A DNA stretch of 64,000 nucleotides from Mucilaginibacter xinganensis (GTDB lineage Bacteria; Bacteroidota; Bacteroidia; Sphingobacteriales; Sphingobacteriaceae): positions 3,782,001-3,846,000 of the forward strand of contig NZ_CP022743.1 in assembly GCF_002257585.1 (NCBI RefSeq), written 5' to 3'. Every line of letters starts with the position of its first letter. The first letter of the stretch is position 1. Below the pieces are notes generated by a model. It saw only the letters and a program-made list of their open reading frames with translations. It had not been told where the DNA came from and ran no database searches. The position numbers and the translations under genes were made by a program. This document shows positions 49,660 to 60,800 of this stretch, piece by piece.

Positions 49660-51461
49660 GCAGCAAAAGAAAAAACAAGGTTTTGTACCTTTTCCATTAA
49701 CTCTTCGGGCTTAAACGGCTTTGAAACATAATCGTTCATTCCCGCCTTAAAAATCTGCTCCTCAATATCCGGTAACGTAGTCGCTGAAAGTGCTATAATG
49801 GGTACTTTTGCTTTTTCAGCATTCGGCAGTTTCCTTATCGCCATAGCGGCATCAAATCCGTTCATCACCGGCATCTGCAGATCCATCAAAATAATGTCGA
49901 AGCTGCCCTTCTCATAAACAGCCACCACCGATTCCCCGTTTTCAGCTATCACCGGCAATATTTTCCATTTCGAGAGCAATTTTTTCATCAGCAATACATT
50001 TACAGGGTTATCTTCGGCAATCAGCACCTTAAGCGTATTTAAAGCCTCTGTATTTTGCAACAACGGATGTTTTTCACCAATCTCAGCAATACTTGCCGAT
50101 GATTTGCCAAAATCCATTCTGAATGAAAACTCCGACCCCTCGCCTATCTTGCTCGATACCGCAATATGTGCACCCTGTAATTCGAGCAAGCGCTTTACAA
50201 TGGCCAGCCCCATCCCTGTTCCCCCATATTGACGGGTATTGGTTATAGACTCCTGCGTAAATGGCTCAAAAATAAATTGAAGGTTGTTTTTATCAATCCC
50301 AATACCAGTATCCCTTACTATAAAGGATATACTCATTTTATTGTCGCGATCCTCATTGCAAAAAGCTTTAACATATACATTACCCTGCCTGGTAAATTTT
50401 ATAGCGTTACTCACCAGGTTCAATAATATCTGTGTTAAGCGTGTGGGGTCGCCCAGCAGCACCCTGTCATTCAGTATCGGATCTATTTTTAGCTCAAACG
50501 TAATTCCTTTATCCTCTGCCTTTCGCTGTTGTGCCCCGCAAATATTTTGCAACAGGTCAACAAGGTTAAATTTCACCTGCTCAAATATTACTTTACCGGC
50601 TTCTATTTTATTAAAATCCAGCACATCGTTTACTATAGACTGCAGGTTATTTGCAGATGATTTAAGTACCTTAAGATTCTCCTTTTGATCATCTCTCGGA
50701 TGGGCCATAATCATCAGGTTACTCATCCCCACAATGGCGTTCAGTGGCGTGCGGATCTCGTGCGACATGGTTGCCAAAAACTCTGATTTGATTTGCGACG
50801 ATTTTTCGGCTTTATCAATTGCCAGTTCTAATTCACTGTTCAGTATGGTTTGGCGTTGGCTGGTTTGCTCCAGTTGTCTTATATTTTTAAAAAATGCGGT
50901 GTAAAAGTGGCTGTGGATAAAAACAATAATTATAAAATTAGCAAACATGCTAATGATAATAGTTGCCTGATCAATATTTTCAGGTCTGAAGGCAATAAAG
51001 TAACTTTCGTTATAGTCCAAAACATAAAACACCATTACCGGGATAATATTCAGCAGCGAATAAAACAATCCCCAGCCATGCCCCAGCATATAATAGCTGA
51101 ATATAACCACCAGCAATATCATTTGTATGGTTATAATATCAACCTTTTGTATCACAACAAATACGTTGCTCAAATTAATGAAAGTGGCTATAAACAATAA
51201 GATATGGGAGATTTGACGCCATTGCGGCTTATAGGTAAGGTATTTAAATAAAACTACCACACCCAACAGCGTAAAGCCCGAAGTAGCGGTAAGCAGACGA
51301 AGGTGTTGAAGATAAACGCTGAAAAATAAACCGGCAACTGCGGCAAATACTATAAAAAAACCAAAGTAAAGTAAACGGATCCTCGCCTGTATAAGAATTG
51401 ACTGATCTTCCGAAATTATGTTCCGGATAGAAAAGTTAAAAAAACCTGCGTTCTTACTCAT
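49644..51461 (-). CDS. Hybrid sensor histidine kinase/response regulator
   Basis: 605 aa. About six membrane helices in residues 25-190, coiled coil, HisKA (EFLATMSHEIRTPLNAIVGMS, phospho-His in HEIRTP), HATPase (LLNLVSNAIKFTRQGN, DTGIGI, GGTGMGLAIVKRL) and a receiver domain (VLIAEDNPVNVLLMKKLL, phospho-Asp in IILMDLQMP). No histidine phosphotransfer domain. Downstream of valS on the same strand. Confidence 0.93.
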   Translation of the reverse strand: MSKNAGFFNFSIRNIISEDQSILIQARIRLLYFGFFIVFAAVAGLFFSVYLQHLRLLTATSGFTLLGVVVLFKYLTYKPQWRQISHILLFIATFINLSNVFVVIQKVDIITIQMILLVVIFSYYMLGHGWGLFYSLLNIIPVMVFYVLDYNESYFIAFRPENIDQATIIISMFANFIIIVFIHSHFYTAFFKNIRQLEQTSQRQTILNSELELAIDKAEKSSQIKSEFLATMSHEIRTPLNAIVGMSNLMIMAHPRDDQKENLKVLKSSANNLQSIVNDVLDFNKIEAGKVIFEQVKFNLVDLLQNICGAQQRKAEDKGITFELKIDPILNDRVLLGDPTRLTQILLNLVSNAIKFTRQGNVYVKAFCNEDRDNKMSISFIVRDTGIGIDKNNLQFIFEPFTQESITNTRQYGGTGMGLAIVKRLLELQGAHIAVSSKIGEGSEFSFRMDFGKSSASIAEIGEKHPLLQNTEALNTLKVLIAEDNPVNVLLMKKLLSKWKILPVIAENGESVVAVYEKGSFDIILMDLQMPVMNGFDAAMAIRKLPNAEKAKVPIIALSATTLPDIEEQIFKAGMNDYVSKPFKPEELMEKVQNLVFSFAAHSSL

Positions 51462-51510
51462 TGAATATCGGCACTTACTTGTTAAAGTTAATTTAATAAT
51501 AAGTTATAAA

Positions 51511-51537
51511 AGGGGGCGGTAAAAATTTATACCCCCT
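51511..51537 (-). terminator. Hairpin between valS and kinase genes
   Basis: AGGGGG and CCCCCT arms with additional inner pairing GTAA/TTAT. A T/A-rich stretch follows on the minus strand, consistent with a partial terminator after valS. Confidence 0.55.
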
Positions 51538-51571
51538 GCTCATCATAAATTTATCGCAAGTACCAATACAA

Positions 51572-54241
51572 CTAACAAGCCAAAGCCGAAAGCCCTTCTT
51601 CAATGATCTTTAATTTAGCCTCCGAATCGGCTTTCTTCTTCAGTTCTACTTCAATAACCTCCGGTTTCGCATTGGCCATAAAGCGCTCATTTCCTAACTT
51701 TGAGTTAACTGCCTTTAAAAATCCAAGCAGATAATCCTTTTCTTTTTGCAGTTTTGCACACTCCTCAACAGGATCAATTGTTTCACTCAATGGAACGTAA
51801 AACTCATCAGTTGAGATCATAAAGCCTGCAGCCTGGGGCACTTTGTCAGTAACCAGGTCAAATGTACCGATATTGCCAAGTTTCGTAATAATTAATTCGT
51901 ACTGCTTGTAATCGACCCCCGAGTTTGCTTTTACAGAAAGTTCCAGCTTTTCTTTCGGTGATATTTGTTTTGAGTTACGAATATTCCTAACCTGTGTAAT
52001 AATCTGCTTTACAATTTCAATATCATCCAAAAGGCGTGTATTATATTGCCCATATTTTGGTAATTGGGCAACAATGCAGCAATCCAGTTCAGCCCTTGCG
52101 CCAAACAGTTCATCATGCCATAGCTCCTCGGTAATAAAGGGCATAAACGGGTGCAGAATCCTTAAAATATTTTCAAAAAAAGCAACGGTGCTGGTATAAG
52201 TTTCCCTGTCAATGGGATGCTGGTAAACCGGCTTTATCATTTCAAGGTACCAGGCACAAAAGTCGTCCCATACCAGTTTATAGGTAGCCATTAATGCCTC
52301 TGAAAGGCGGAACTGCTCAAAATTGCTTTCAATTTCCGTTAAAGCCTGGTTAAATCTGCTGTCAAACCAATCAATAGCAACCTGGTTTTCGTTCTTTAGG
52401 TTCTCATCAACCTCCCATCCTTTGATCAGTTTAAATGCGTTCCAGATCTTGTTGGCAAAATTACGTCCCTGCTCGCAATAGCTTTCGTCAAACATTAAAT
52501 CGTTACCGGCTGGTGAACACAGCAGCATGCCTACCCTAACGCCATCTGCTCCAAATTTTTCAATCAGACTGAGTGGATCAGGTGAGTTACCCAATGACTT
52601 TGACATCTTACGCCCAAGCTTGTCCCTAACTATCCCGGTAAGGTACACGTTTTTAAACGGCGCCTGGCCTCTGAATTCATGTCCCGCCATTATCATCCTG
52701 GCTACCCAGAAGAAGAGGATCTCAGGCGCGGTAACCAAATCATTGGTTGGGTAATAATAGTTGATATCTGCATTATTCGGATCCTTAAACCCGTCAAATA
52801 CCGAAATAGGCCACAACCATGAGGAGAACCAGGTATCAAGTACGTCCTCGTCCTGTTTTAAGTCTTCAGGAGTGAGCGGTAAGCCGTTATTGGTGAGTAG
52901 TTTGGCTTCTTCAAAAGCCTCTTCACGGGTTTTTGCAATCACAAACTGCCCGTTTGGTAAATACCACGCGGGGATCTGCTGCCCCCACCAAAGCTGCCGG
53001 CTGATGTTCCAGTCCCTTACATTCTCCATCCAATGGCGGTAGGTGTTTACAAATTTATCGGGAATCAGTTTTATCTCGCCTTTTAATACATAATCAAGCG
53101 CTGGTTTCGCCATCTCTTCCATTTTGCAAAACCACTGCATGGAAAGCTTAGGTTCAATTACAGCGTCGGTTCGTTCTGAAAACCCTACCTGCGACTTGTA
53201 CTCTTCAATTTTATCCAGGCAGCCATCAGCTTCCAGCAAAGCGGCTATTTTTTTACGTGCTATAAAACGGTCTTCGCCTACCAGGATCTGTGCCTTTTCG
53301 TTAAGCGTTCCGTCATCATTTAAGATATCAATAACCGGCAGGTTATGTTTCTGGCCCAGCTCATAATCATTCAAATCATGCGCAGGCGTTACTTTTAAAC
53401 AGCCGGTACCAAAATCCATGGTTACGTACTCATCGGTAATGATATTAATTGCCTTATCAATTAACGGAATGCGAACTTGACGGCCATGTAAATTAAGATA
53501 TCTTGGATCATTTGGATTAACGCAAATTGCTGCGTCAGCCATTATTGTTTCCGGGCGGGTTGTAGCAACAACAACATAGTCTAAATCTTCTCCTTTATGA
53601 TTTGCTGATTTAGCCGTTTGCGTTCCTAATAACGGATACCTTATATAATATAGCTTCTGATTAACCTCTTTTCTGATAACTTCTTCATCGCTTACCGCAG
53701 TTTTCCCCTGCGGGTCCCAGTTCACCATTCTAACGCCGCGGTAAATAAGGCCCTTTTTATAAAAATGAATAAAGGTTTCAATAACCGCATCTGAAAGATC
53801 ATCTTCCATGGTAAACCGCGTACGGTCCCAATCACAGGATGCGCCCAATTTTTTTAGCTGCTCCAGTATAATACCGCCATATTTCTCTTTCCACTCCCAG
53901 GCGTAGGCCAAAAATTCGGTACGGGTAAGGTCCTTTTTGCTGATGCCGCGCTCCTTCAGCATGGCCACTACTTTTGCTTCGGTAGCAATACTGGCGTGGT
54001 CAGTACCGGGTACCCAGCAGGCGTTTTTTCCGCTCATTCTTGCACGGCGGATCAGTACATCCTGTATGGTATTGTTCAACATATGCCCCATGTGCAGCAC
54101 GCCGGTAACATTTGGCGGCGGGATTACTATTGTGTATGGCTCGCGTTCATCAGGTACCGATTTAAAAAAGTCGTGTTTTAACCAGTAACTGTACCATTTT
54201 TCTTCGGCTTCCTGGGGCAGGTATGTTTTAGCAATATTCAT
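51572..54241 (-). CDS. valS: Valyl-tRNA synthetase
   Basis: 889 aa, full length. Class I signature HMGH in PPNVTGVLHMGHMLNN (about residues 40-55), KMSKS in LGRKMSKSLGNSPDP, and the editing domain (TTRPETIMADAAICVNPND). The C-terminal arm ends with a coiled coil (CAKLQKEKDYLLGFLKAVNSKL). Charges tRNA-Val. Confidence 0.97.
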   Translation of the reverse strand: MNIAKTYLPQEAEEKWYSYWLKHDFFKSVPDEREPYTIVIPPPNVTGVLHMGHMLNNTIQDVLIRRARMSGKNACWVPGTDHASIATEAKVVAMLKERGISKKDLTRTEFLAYAWEWKEKYGGIILEQLKKLGASCDWDRTRFTMEDDLSDAVIETFIHFYKKGLIYRGVRMVNWDPQGKTAVSDEEVIRKEVNQKLYYIRYPLLGTQTAKSANHKGEDLDYVVVATTRPETIMADAAICVNPNDPRYLNLHGRQVRIPLIDKAINIITDEYVTMDFGTGCLKVTPAHDLNDYELGQKHNLPVIDILNDDGTLNEKAQILVGEDRFIARKKIAALLEADGCLDKIEEYKSQVGFSERTDAVIEPKLSMQWFCKMEEMAKPALDYVLKGEIKLIPDKFVNTYRHWMENVRDWNISRQLWWGQQIPAWYLPNGQFVIAKTREEAFEEAKLLTNNGLPLTPEDLKQDEDVLDTWFSSWLWPISVFDGFKDPNNADINYYYPTNDLVTAPEILFFWVARMIMAGHEFRGQAPFKNVYLTGIVRDKLGRKMSKSLGNSPDPLSLIEKFGADGVRVGMLLCSPAGNDLMFDESYCEQGRNFANKIWNAFKLIKGWEVDENLKNENQVAIDWFDSRFNQALTEIESNFEQFRLSEALMATYKLVWDDFCAWYLEMIKPVYQHPIDRETYTSTVAFFENILRILHPFMPFITEELWHDELFGARAELDCCIVAQLPKYGQYNTRLLDDIEIVKQIITQVRNIRNSKQISPKEKLELSVKANSGVDYKQYELIITKLGNIGTFDLVTDKVPQAAGFMISTDEFYVPLSETIDPVEECAKLQKEKDYLLGFLKAVNSKLGNERFMANAKPEVIEVELKKKADSEAKLKIIEEGLSALAC

Positions 54242-54560
54242 AAGGGTGCAAATTTAATAATAGTTCATGGTTTTTTCAGTCGATAGTCGATAGTCCAGGG
54301 ACCGTAGTGAAAAAAAAATAAACTATACCCATGCACTATCGACAATTTTTCCTGCCACAATATTTTTACAATTAAAAAGTTATATCATAAAGCCTCCTCA
54401 ATTGGTATGAAAACAGTGGCATTACCCCGCTTTTTGCTTGAAATGCTTAAAAGAGCGAAGTCTTCTTTCCTTGTTAAGTGGTTTAACCGCTAACATCCTG
54501 TGCTGCCTGTGCTTGCAGGCTTCATCCTGAATTTGTTAACTTTAGTTTTTAGTAACTGAT
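54242..54560. other. Intergenic region upstream of valS and M13 peptidase
   Basis: Between two divergent genes. It holds repeated CGATAGT words at 54282-54296 and A/T-rich sequence. No gene is seen. Confidence 0.4.
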
Positions 54561-56639
54561 ATGAAACAAAACATAAAGAATTTTATGCTGATGGGGATGT
54601 TATGCCTGTCATCAGCCGCTTTTGCGCAGGTTGGCATAAAAACAAAGGATAAACCAAAAGCTCCCGACCTTTCCTTAAACCTCAAAAAATATATCGACCC
54701 GGCCAATATGGATCTCGCTGTTAAACCCGGTGATGATTTTTTTGAATATGCCGATGGCAACTGGGTAAAAAACAACGCTATCCCGGCCAAAGAAACACGG
54801 TGGGGAAGTTTCAGTATTCTTCACCAGGAAAACACTGACAGGCTGCTGGGAATATTAAACAATGTAAGTAAAACGGGGGGACAGCCAAAGGGCAGCCTTA
54901 AACAACGTGTTGGCGACTTGTATGCAAGCGGGATGGACAGCCTGGCCATTGAACAGCGCGGCTACGACCCTATAAAACCCGACCTGGAGCGCGTTACAAA
55001 AATAACTGACCTTGACGGCGTAATTAAAGAAGCCGTTTATGAACGTAGCAATGGCGTGGGTAGCCCCTTGTTTGGTTTTGGCGTAGGCCAGGATTCCAAA
55101 CATCCAAACGTAAATATCCTGAGCTTTGGGCAGGGCGGCACCAGCTTACCTGACCGCGACAATTATTTAAAATCGGATGAGCGCACAAAAAAGATCCAGG
55201 CTGCCTATAAGCGGTATATTATAACTTTATTTAAGCTGACCGGCACAAGCGATGCAGAGGCGGCAAAAAATGCAGAAACGATATTTACTATTGAAACCGC
55301 CATTGCCAAAGCACAGCTAAGCCGGGTTGCCATGCGCGATCCTAATAAAACGTATAACAAATTGTCCGTAAATGATTTCGGCAAGATCACCCCGCATCTT
55401 AACTGGGCACAACTGATGCCACTGATGAAAATTAACGGACAGGATACTGTTATCGTCTCGGCACCCGATTATTATAAAGCTTTGGACGCCCAGTTGGCTG
55501 CAACCCCGGTTACCGATTGGAAGGTTTACCTGCAATGGAACGTTTTAAAAGGTTCCGCGTCAGCGCTCAGCTCTCCATTTGTTAATGCAAGTTTTAATTT
55601 TAGCAGCGCCTTAAGCGGGCAAAAAGTACAGGCACCACGCGATGAACGCATTTCGGGCCTGGTTGACGGCAGCCTCGGTGAGTTACTGGGACAATTGTAT
55701 GTAGAAAAATATTTTACGCCAGCAGCCAAACAATATATGGCAAACCTGGTGAATAACCTTAAAGTAACGCTTGGCGAACGCATTCAAAACCTAACCTGGA
55801 TGAGTGCCGAAACAAAGGCCCGCGCCTTAAAAAAACTGGCAGCATTCACTGTTAAAATAGGCTACCCCGATAAATGGCAGGCTTATGATGGCTTAGTGAT
55901 TGAAAGGGGCGATTATGCCGGCAACCTGCGCAGGATAGCCCAATGGAGGTATAATTATAACGTTAGCCAATTAGGTAAACCTGTTGACAAAACCCGCTGG
56001 GGAATGAGCCCGCCAACGGTTAATGCTTACTACAGCCCGACAAATAACGAAATTGTTTTCCCTGCGGGGATCCTGCAGTTCCCATTTTTTGATTTTGGTG
56101 CAGATGACGCTGTAAATTACGGCGGTATCGGCGCGGTGATCGGCCACGAAATGACCCATGGTTTTGACGACCAGGGCCGCCAGTATGATGCAGATGGTAC
56201 ATTACGCGATTGGTGGACAAAAGATGATGCTGACAAGTTTAAATCCCGTGCCGACCAGGTAGTGGCACAATATAAAGGATTTACGGTGGTTGATACCATC
56301 CACGTGAATGGCAAACTCACCCTTGGTGAAAACCTGGCCGACCTTGGCGGATTAAACGTGGCTTATGCAGCTTTTAAGAAAACTAAAGAAGGTAAGTCAG
56401 ATAAAAAAATTGACGGCTTTACACCTGATCAGCGCTTTTTCCTTTCCTGGGCACAGGTTTGGAGGAGCTCGCAACGCCCCGAAGCCGCTGCACAACGCAT
56501 CCTGACAGACCCGCACTCACCGGAGCAGTACCGCACCATAGCGCCGCTAACAAACATAGATGCATGGTACAAGGCCTTTAAGGTTAAACCGGGCGATAAG
56601 TTGTATAAAAAGCCGGAAGACAGGACTAGGGTTTGGTAG
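54561..56639 (+). CDS. M13-family (neprilysin/PepO-like) zinc metallopeptidase
   Basis: 692 aa, signal peptide MKQNIKNFMLMGMLCLSSAAFAQ. Zinc motif HEMTH in VIGHEMTHGFDDQGRQYDADG (about residues 530-550), third ligand Glu in GENLADLGG, and the family end (HSPEQYRTIAPLTN ... FKVKPGDKLYKKPEDRTRVW). Predicted periplasmic endopeptidase for short peptides. Confidence 0.95.
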   Translation: MKQNIKNFMLMGMLCLSSAAFAQVGIKTKDKPKAPDLSLNLKKYIDPANMDLAVKPGDDFFEYADGNWVKNNAIPAKETRWGSFSILHQENTDRLLGILNNVSKTGGQPKGSLKQRVGDLYASGMDSLAIEQRGYDPIKPDLERVTKITDLDGVIKEAVYERSNGVGSPLFGFGVGQDSKHPNVNILSFGQGGTSLPDRDNYLKSDERTKKIQAAYKRYIITLFKLTGTSDAEAAKNAETIFTIETAIAKAQLSRVAMRDPNKTYNKLSVNDFGKITPHLNWAQLMPLMKINGQDTVIVSAPDYYKALDAQLAATPVTDWKVYLQWNVLKGSASALSSPFVNASFNFSSALSGQKVQAPRDERISGLVDGSLGELLGQLYVEKYFTPAAKQYMANLVNNLKVTLGERIQNLTWMSAETKARALKKLAAFTVKIGYPDKWQAYDGLVIERGDYAGNLRRIAQWRYNYNVSQLGKPVDKTRWGMSPPTVNAYYSPTNNEIVFPAGILQFPFFDFGADDAVNYGGIGAVIGHEMTHGFDDQGRQYDADGTLRDWWTKDDADKFKSRADQVVAQYKGFTVVDTIHVNGKLTLGENLADLGGLNVAYAAFKKTKEGKSDKKIDGFTPDQRFFLSWAQVWRSSQRPEAAAQRILTDPHSPEQYRTIAPLTNIDAWYKAFKVKPGDKLYKKPEDRTRVW

Positions 56640-56654
56640 GTTTTAAATTCATGC

Positions 56655-56696
56655 ATAAACATAAAGGCCCGCTGTTCAGCGGGCCTTTATGTTTAT
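56655..56696. terminator. Strong bidirectional terminator
   Basis: A perfect 19-bp stem (ATAAACATAAAGGCCCGCT and its complement) with 4-nt loop between the convergent M13 and metF genes. Confidence 0.92.
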
Positions 56697-56741
56697 AACA
56701 ATACCCACGGTGCATTTGCCCGAGTTTATTTTAAAGCTTTT

Positions 56742-57698
56742 CTAAAAAATCGCTTCCGCAATTCTCCTGGTAGGTCCGGCGTTGCTCATGGTATAAAAGT
56801 GCAATACAGGAACGCCAAAAGCCATCAACTCCTTGCACTGGTTGATCATCCACTCAATACCGGCATCTTTTACATCCTTTTCTGATTTGCAGTCGTGGAT
56901 CAGGTCGCACAGGTCATCAGGCATATCAATATGGAAGGTTTTTGAAAGGTTGACTAATTGCTTCGAGGTGGTGATGGGTTTTAAACCGGGGATAATAGGT
57001 ACGTTAATACCGTTAGCCCGGCAGTTGTTCACAAAGTCAAAGTATTTCTGGTTATCAAAAAACATTTGGGTAACAATAAACCCGGCACCCATATCTACCT
57101 TTTGTTTAAGGTATTTAAAGTCTGATTTCAGGTTCGGCGCCTCAAAATGCTTTTCGGGATAACCGGCAACACCGATGCAGAAATTTGTTTTCAAATTTTC
57201 TCCGCTGTTATCATGCAGGTAGATGCCATTGTTCATATTCACCACCTGGCCCAACAAGTCGGTGGCGTAGCTGTGGCCGTTGGGATTAGGCACAAACGAC
57301 GCATCCCCCATCCGCGCGTCACCGCGCAGTACCAGCACATTTTCTATCCCTAAAAACTCCAGGTCGATAAGGCCGTTTTCGGTTTCGTCTTTTGTGAAAC
57401 CGCCGCATAACAGGTGGGGCACGGTATCAACCTTATACTTGTTCATTATAGCTGCACAAATAGCAATAGTGCCCGGGCGCTTGCGGTAGCTCAATTTCTC
57501 CAGCAAACCGCTTTCATGCTGTTTGTATATAAAATCCTCGCGCAGCGATGTTACGTCAATAAATGGCGGCTTAAACTCCATTAACGGGTCAATTGCATCA
57601 TACAGCCCCTGAATGCTGTGGCCCTTTAAAGGCGGTATCAATTCGAAAGAAAAAAGCGTTTTGCCTTTTGCATTAGCAATATGTTCGGTTATCTTCAT
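56742..57698 (-). CDS. metF: 5,10-methylenetetrahydrofolate reductase
   Basis: 318 aa. The TIM-barrel signatures are KTLFSFELIPPLKG, the FAD-binding region VLRGDARMGD, FCIGVAGYPEKH and GAGFIVTQMFFDNQKYFDF. NAD(P)H-dependent reduction of methylene-THF to methyl-THF, the methyl donor for MetH encoded 130 bp upstream. Probably regulated through the SAM riboswitch before metH. Confidence 0.95.
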   Translation of the reverse strand: MKITEHIANAKGKTLFSFELIPPLKGHSIQGLYDAIDPLMEFKPPFIDVTSLREDFIYKQHESGLLEKLSYRKRPGTIAICAAIMNKYKVDTVPHLLCGGFTKDETENGLIDLEFLGIENVLVLRGDARMGDASFVPNPNGHSYATDLLGQVVNMNNGIYLHDNSGENLKTNFCIGVAGYPEKHFEAPNLKSDFKYLKQKVDMGAGFIVTQMFFDNQKYFDFVNNCRANGINVPIIPGLKPITTSKQLVNLSKTFHIDMPDDLCDLIHDCKSEKDVKDAGIEWMINQCKELMAFGVPVLHFYTMSNAGPTRRIAEAIF

Positions 57699-57740
57699 CG
57701 TGATCCTGTTCGGGTCAAATATTTAATAGCGTTTATAATC

Positions 57741-57822
57741 TTGTCATTTCGAGGAACGAACCAATCGCGAACTATACAAGGCGGTTATGCATAGCTACGG
57801 GGTTGCTTCGTCCCTAGCATCG
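57741..57822. repeat. Palindromic intergenic repeat between metF and metH
   Basis: Arms begin TTTCGAGGAACGAACCAAT and end GGTTGCTTCGTCCCTAGCA, an imperfect inverted repeat, around a GAACTATACAAGGCGG...ATAGC loop. This type of palindrome is widespread in Sphingobacteriaceae intergenic DNA. Confidence 0.6.
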
Positions 57823-57828
57823 AACTCT

Positions 57829-60800
57829 TTAATAATTTATGTTCGGTCCTAACCACCGTTCAACATCTTCCAGTGGCATATTTTTCCTCACTGCGTAATC
57901 TTCTACCTGGTCTTTACTAATCTTCCCTAAACCAAAATACCTGGCCTGCGGATGCGCAAAGTAAAACCCGCTTACAGAAGCAGCCGGTGTCATGGCCAGG
58001 CTTTCGGTAAGGTGCATGTGGGCATTATCTTCAGCCTTCAATATTTCAAACAGCGTAGTTTTTTCCGTATGATCCGGGCAGGCGGGATAACCCGGTGCCG
58101 GGCGAATCCCCTGGTATTCTTCCTTTATCAGGTCATCAGTGCTTAACTGTTCCCCTTTTGAGTAACCCCAGTATTCCTTACGTACCAGTTCATGCATTTT
58201 TTCGGCAAAGGCTTCTGCCAGCCTGTCGGCAAGGGCTTTGGCCATTATGCTGTTGTAATCGTCGTAATCCTTTTCAAATTTGGCAACCAGTTCATCACAG
58301 CCCAGGCCTGTGGTAACGGCAAATCCGCCAAAATAATCCGGCACGCCACTGTCTTTTGTGGCAATAAAATCCGAAAGTGCATAATACGGATCACCCTTTA
58401 CCTTTTCGGCCTGCTGGCGTAAAGTATAAATGCGGGTTAGTAATGTTTTACGGCTGTCGTCAGTGTATAGCTCAATATCATCACCAACGCTGTTTGCCGG
58501 CCAAAAACCAATTACCCCATTCGCCTGTAAAAGCTTTTCGGCTACAATCTGTTTTAACAATACCTGTGCATCGTCATATAACTTTTTAGCTTCATCCCCC
58601 ACAAACTTATCGGCAAAAATCTTGGGGAAGCTGCCGCGCAATTCCCAGGTATGAAAAAATGGTGTCCAGTCAATATATGGCAGCAATTCTTCCAGCGGAT
58701 AGTTTTCAAATACTTTGGTACCTGTAAATGTTGGCTTTGGAGCAACATCACCATCCAGGCTGATCTGGAACTTTCCTTTCCGGGCCTCTTCAATACTAAC
58801 AAAACGCTTGTCAGACTTTTTATTTAAATGTGCTTCGCGGGCTTTTTCATACTCCTCTTTTATCCCCCGGATGTAGGCATCCCGGTTATCCTTGCTCATC
58901 AGGCTGCTGCAAACGGTAACGCTTCTTGACGCGTCCAGCACGTGGATAGCCGCGCCCGAGTAGTTGGGGGCAACCTTTACGGCCGCATGAATGCGCGAGG
59001 TGGTGGCCCCGCCAATAATCAACGGGATGGTAAAGCCTTCACGTTCCATCTCTTTTGCAAAATGCACCATTTCATCCAGCGATGGCGTTATTAAACCGCT
59101 GAGGCCGATGATATCTACATTTTGTTTTTTAGCTTCTTCAATTATTCGTTGTGCGGGAACCATTACCCCAAGGTCAATCACCTCAAAATTATTACAGGCC
59201 AATACCACACCTACAATATTTTTACCAATATCGTGCACATCACCCTTAACGGTAGCCATCAAAATTTTGCCTGCGTTAGCCCTGCTTCCGCTGCTGTCTT
59301 CACCGGCATCAATAACCCTTTGCTTTTCAAGCTCTATGAATGGCAGCAGGTAGGCCACCGCCTTTTTCATTACCCGTGCAGATTTTACCACCTGCGGCAA
59401 AAACATTTTACCGGCACCAAATAAGTCGCCAACTATATTCATACCGTCCATTAACGGCCCTTCAATTACTTCCAGCGGTTTGGCGTATGCCTGCCTGGCT
59501 TCTTCCACGTCGTCGTCAAGGTATTCAATAATCCCTTTAACCAGCGCATGCGATAAACGCTCCTGCACGGTACCCTTGCGCCATTCTTCGTCGCGTTCAA
59601 TTACTTTGCCTTTACTTTTTATGGTATCGGCAAATTCAACCAGGCGTTCAGTAGCATCCGGGCGGCGGTTCAGCAATACATCCTCCACCAGTTCCAGCAG
59701 GTCTTTCGGAATCTCCTGGTAAACCTCCAGCATCCCCGCGTTTACAATGCCCATGTCCATACCGGCTTTTATAGCATGGTAAAGAAATGCAGAGTGCATT
59801 GCCTCGCGCACGGTATTGTTGCCGCGGAACGAGAACGAAATATTACTTACCCCCCCGCTAACCTTGGCATGCGGCAGGTTTTGTTTTATCCAGCGGGTAG
59901 CCTCTATAAAGTCAACCGCGTAGTTGTTATGCTCTTCAAGCCCGGTGGCGACGGTTAAAATATTGGGGTCAAAAATAATGTCCTGCGGCGGGAAACCCAC
60001 TTCGTTCACTAAAATGTCGTATGATCGTTTGCAGATCTCTATCCGGCGCTGTAACGAGTCGGCCTGGCCGGTTTCATCAAACGCCATTACCACCGTGGCG
60101 GCACCATAGCTCAGGATCTTGCGGGCCTGTTCCTTAAATTTATCCTCTCCTTCTTTTAACGAGATAGAGTTAACTATACCCTTCCCCTGGATGCACTTCA
60201 AACCGGCTTCAATAACCGTCCATTTTGATGAATCGATCATGATCGGCAATTTGGCGATATCCGGTTCTGAGGCCACCAGGTTTAAAAACTTAACCATTAC
60301 CGCTTCCGAGTCAATCATGCCCTCGTCCATGTTAATGTCAATAACCTGGGCACCGCCTTCCACCTGCTGGCGGGCAACGGTTAAGGCTGCTTCATAATCT
60401 TCAGCCAGGATCAGTTTGGAAAACTTGGGCGAACCGGTAATATTGGTACGCTCGCCTACGTTCACAAAAATACTTTCAGGGGTTATGGTTACTGCTTCCA
60501 AACCGCTAAGGCGCATGTACGGCTCAATTTCCGGAATGCGGCGGGGCGGATATTTGGCAGCCTTTTCCGCAATACATTTAATGTGCTCCGGTGTTGTGCC
60601 ACAGCAGCCGCCTACTATGTTAACCAGCCCGTTTTTTATAAAATCATCCACCTGGTGCGCGGTTTCGTGCGCGGTTTCATCATACTGGCCAAACTCATTG
60701 GGCAAGCCCGCGTTTGGATAAGCCGAGATATATACATTGGCTTTTTGGGATAGTTCCTGGATGTGCGGGCGCATTTCTTTAGCACCCAGCGCACAATTTA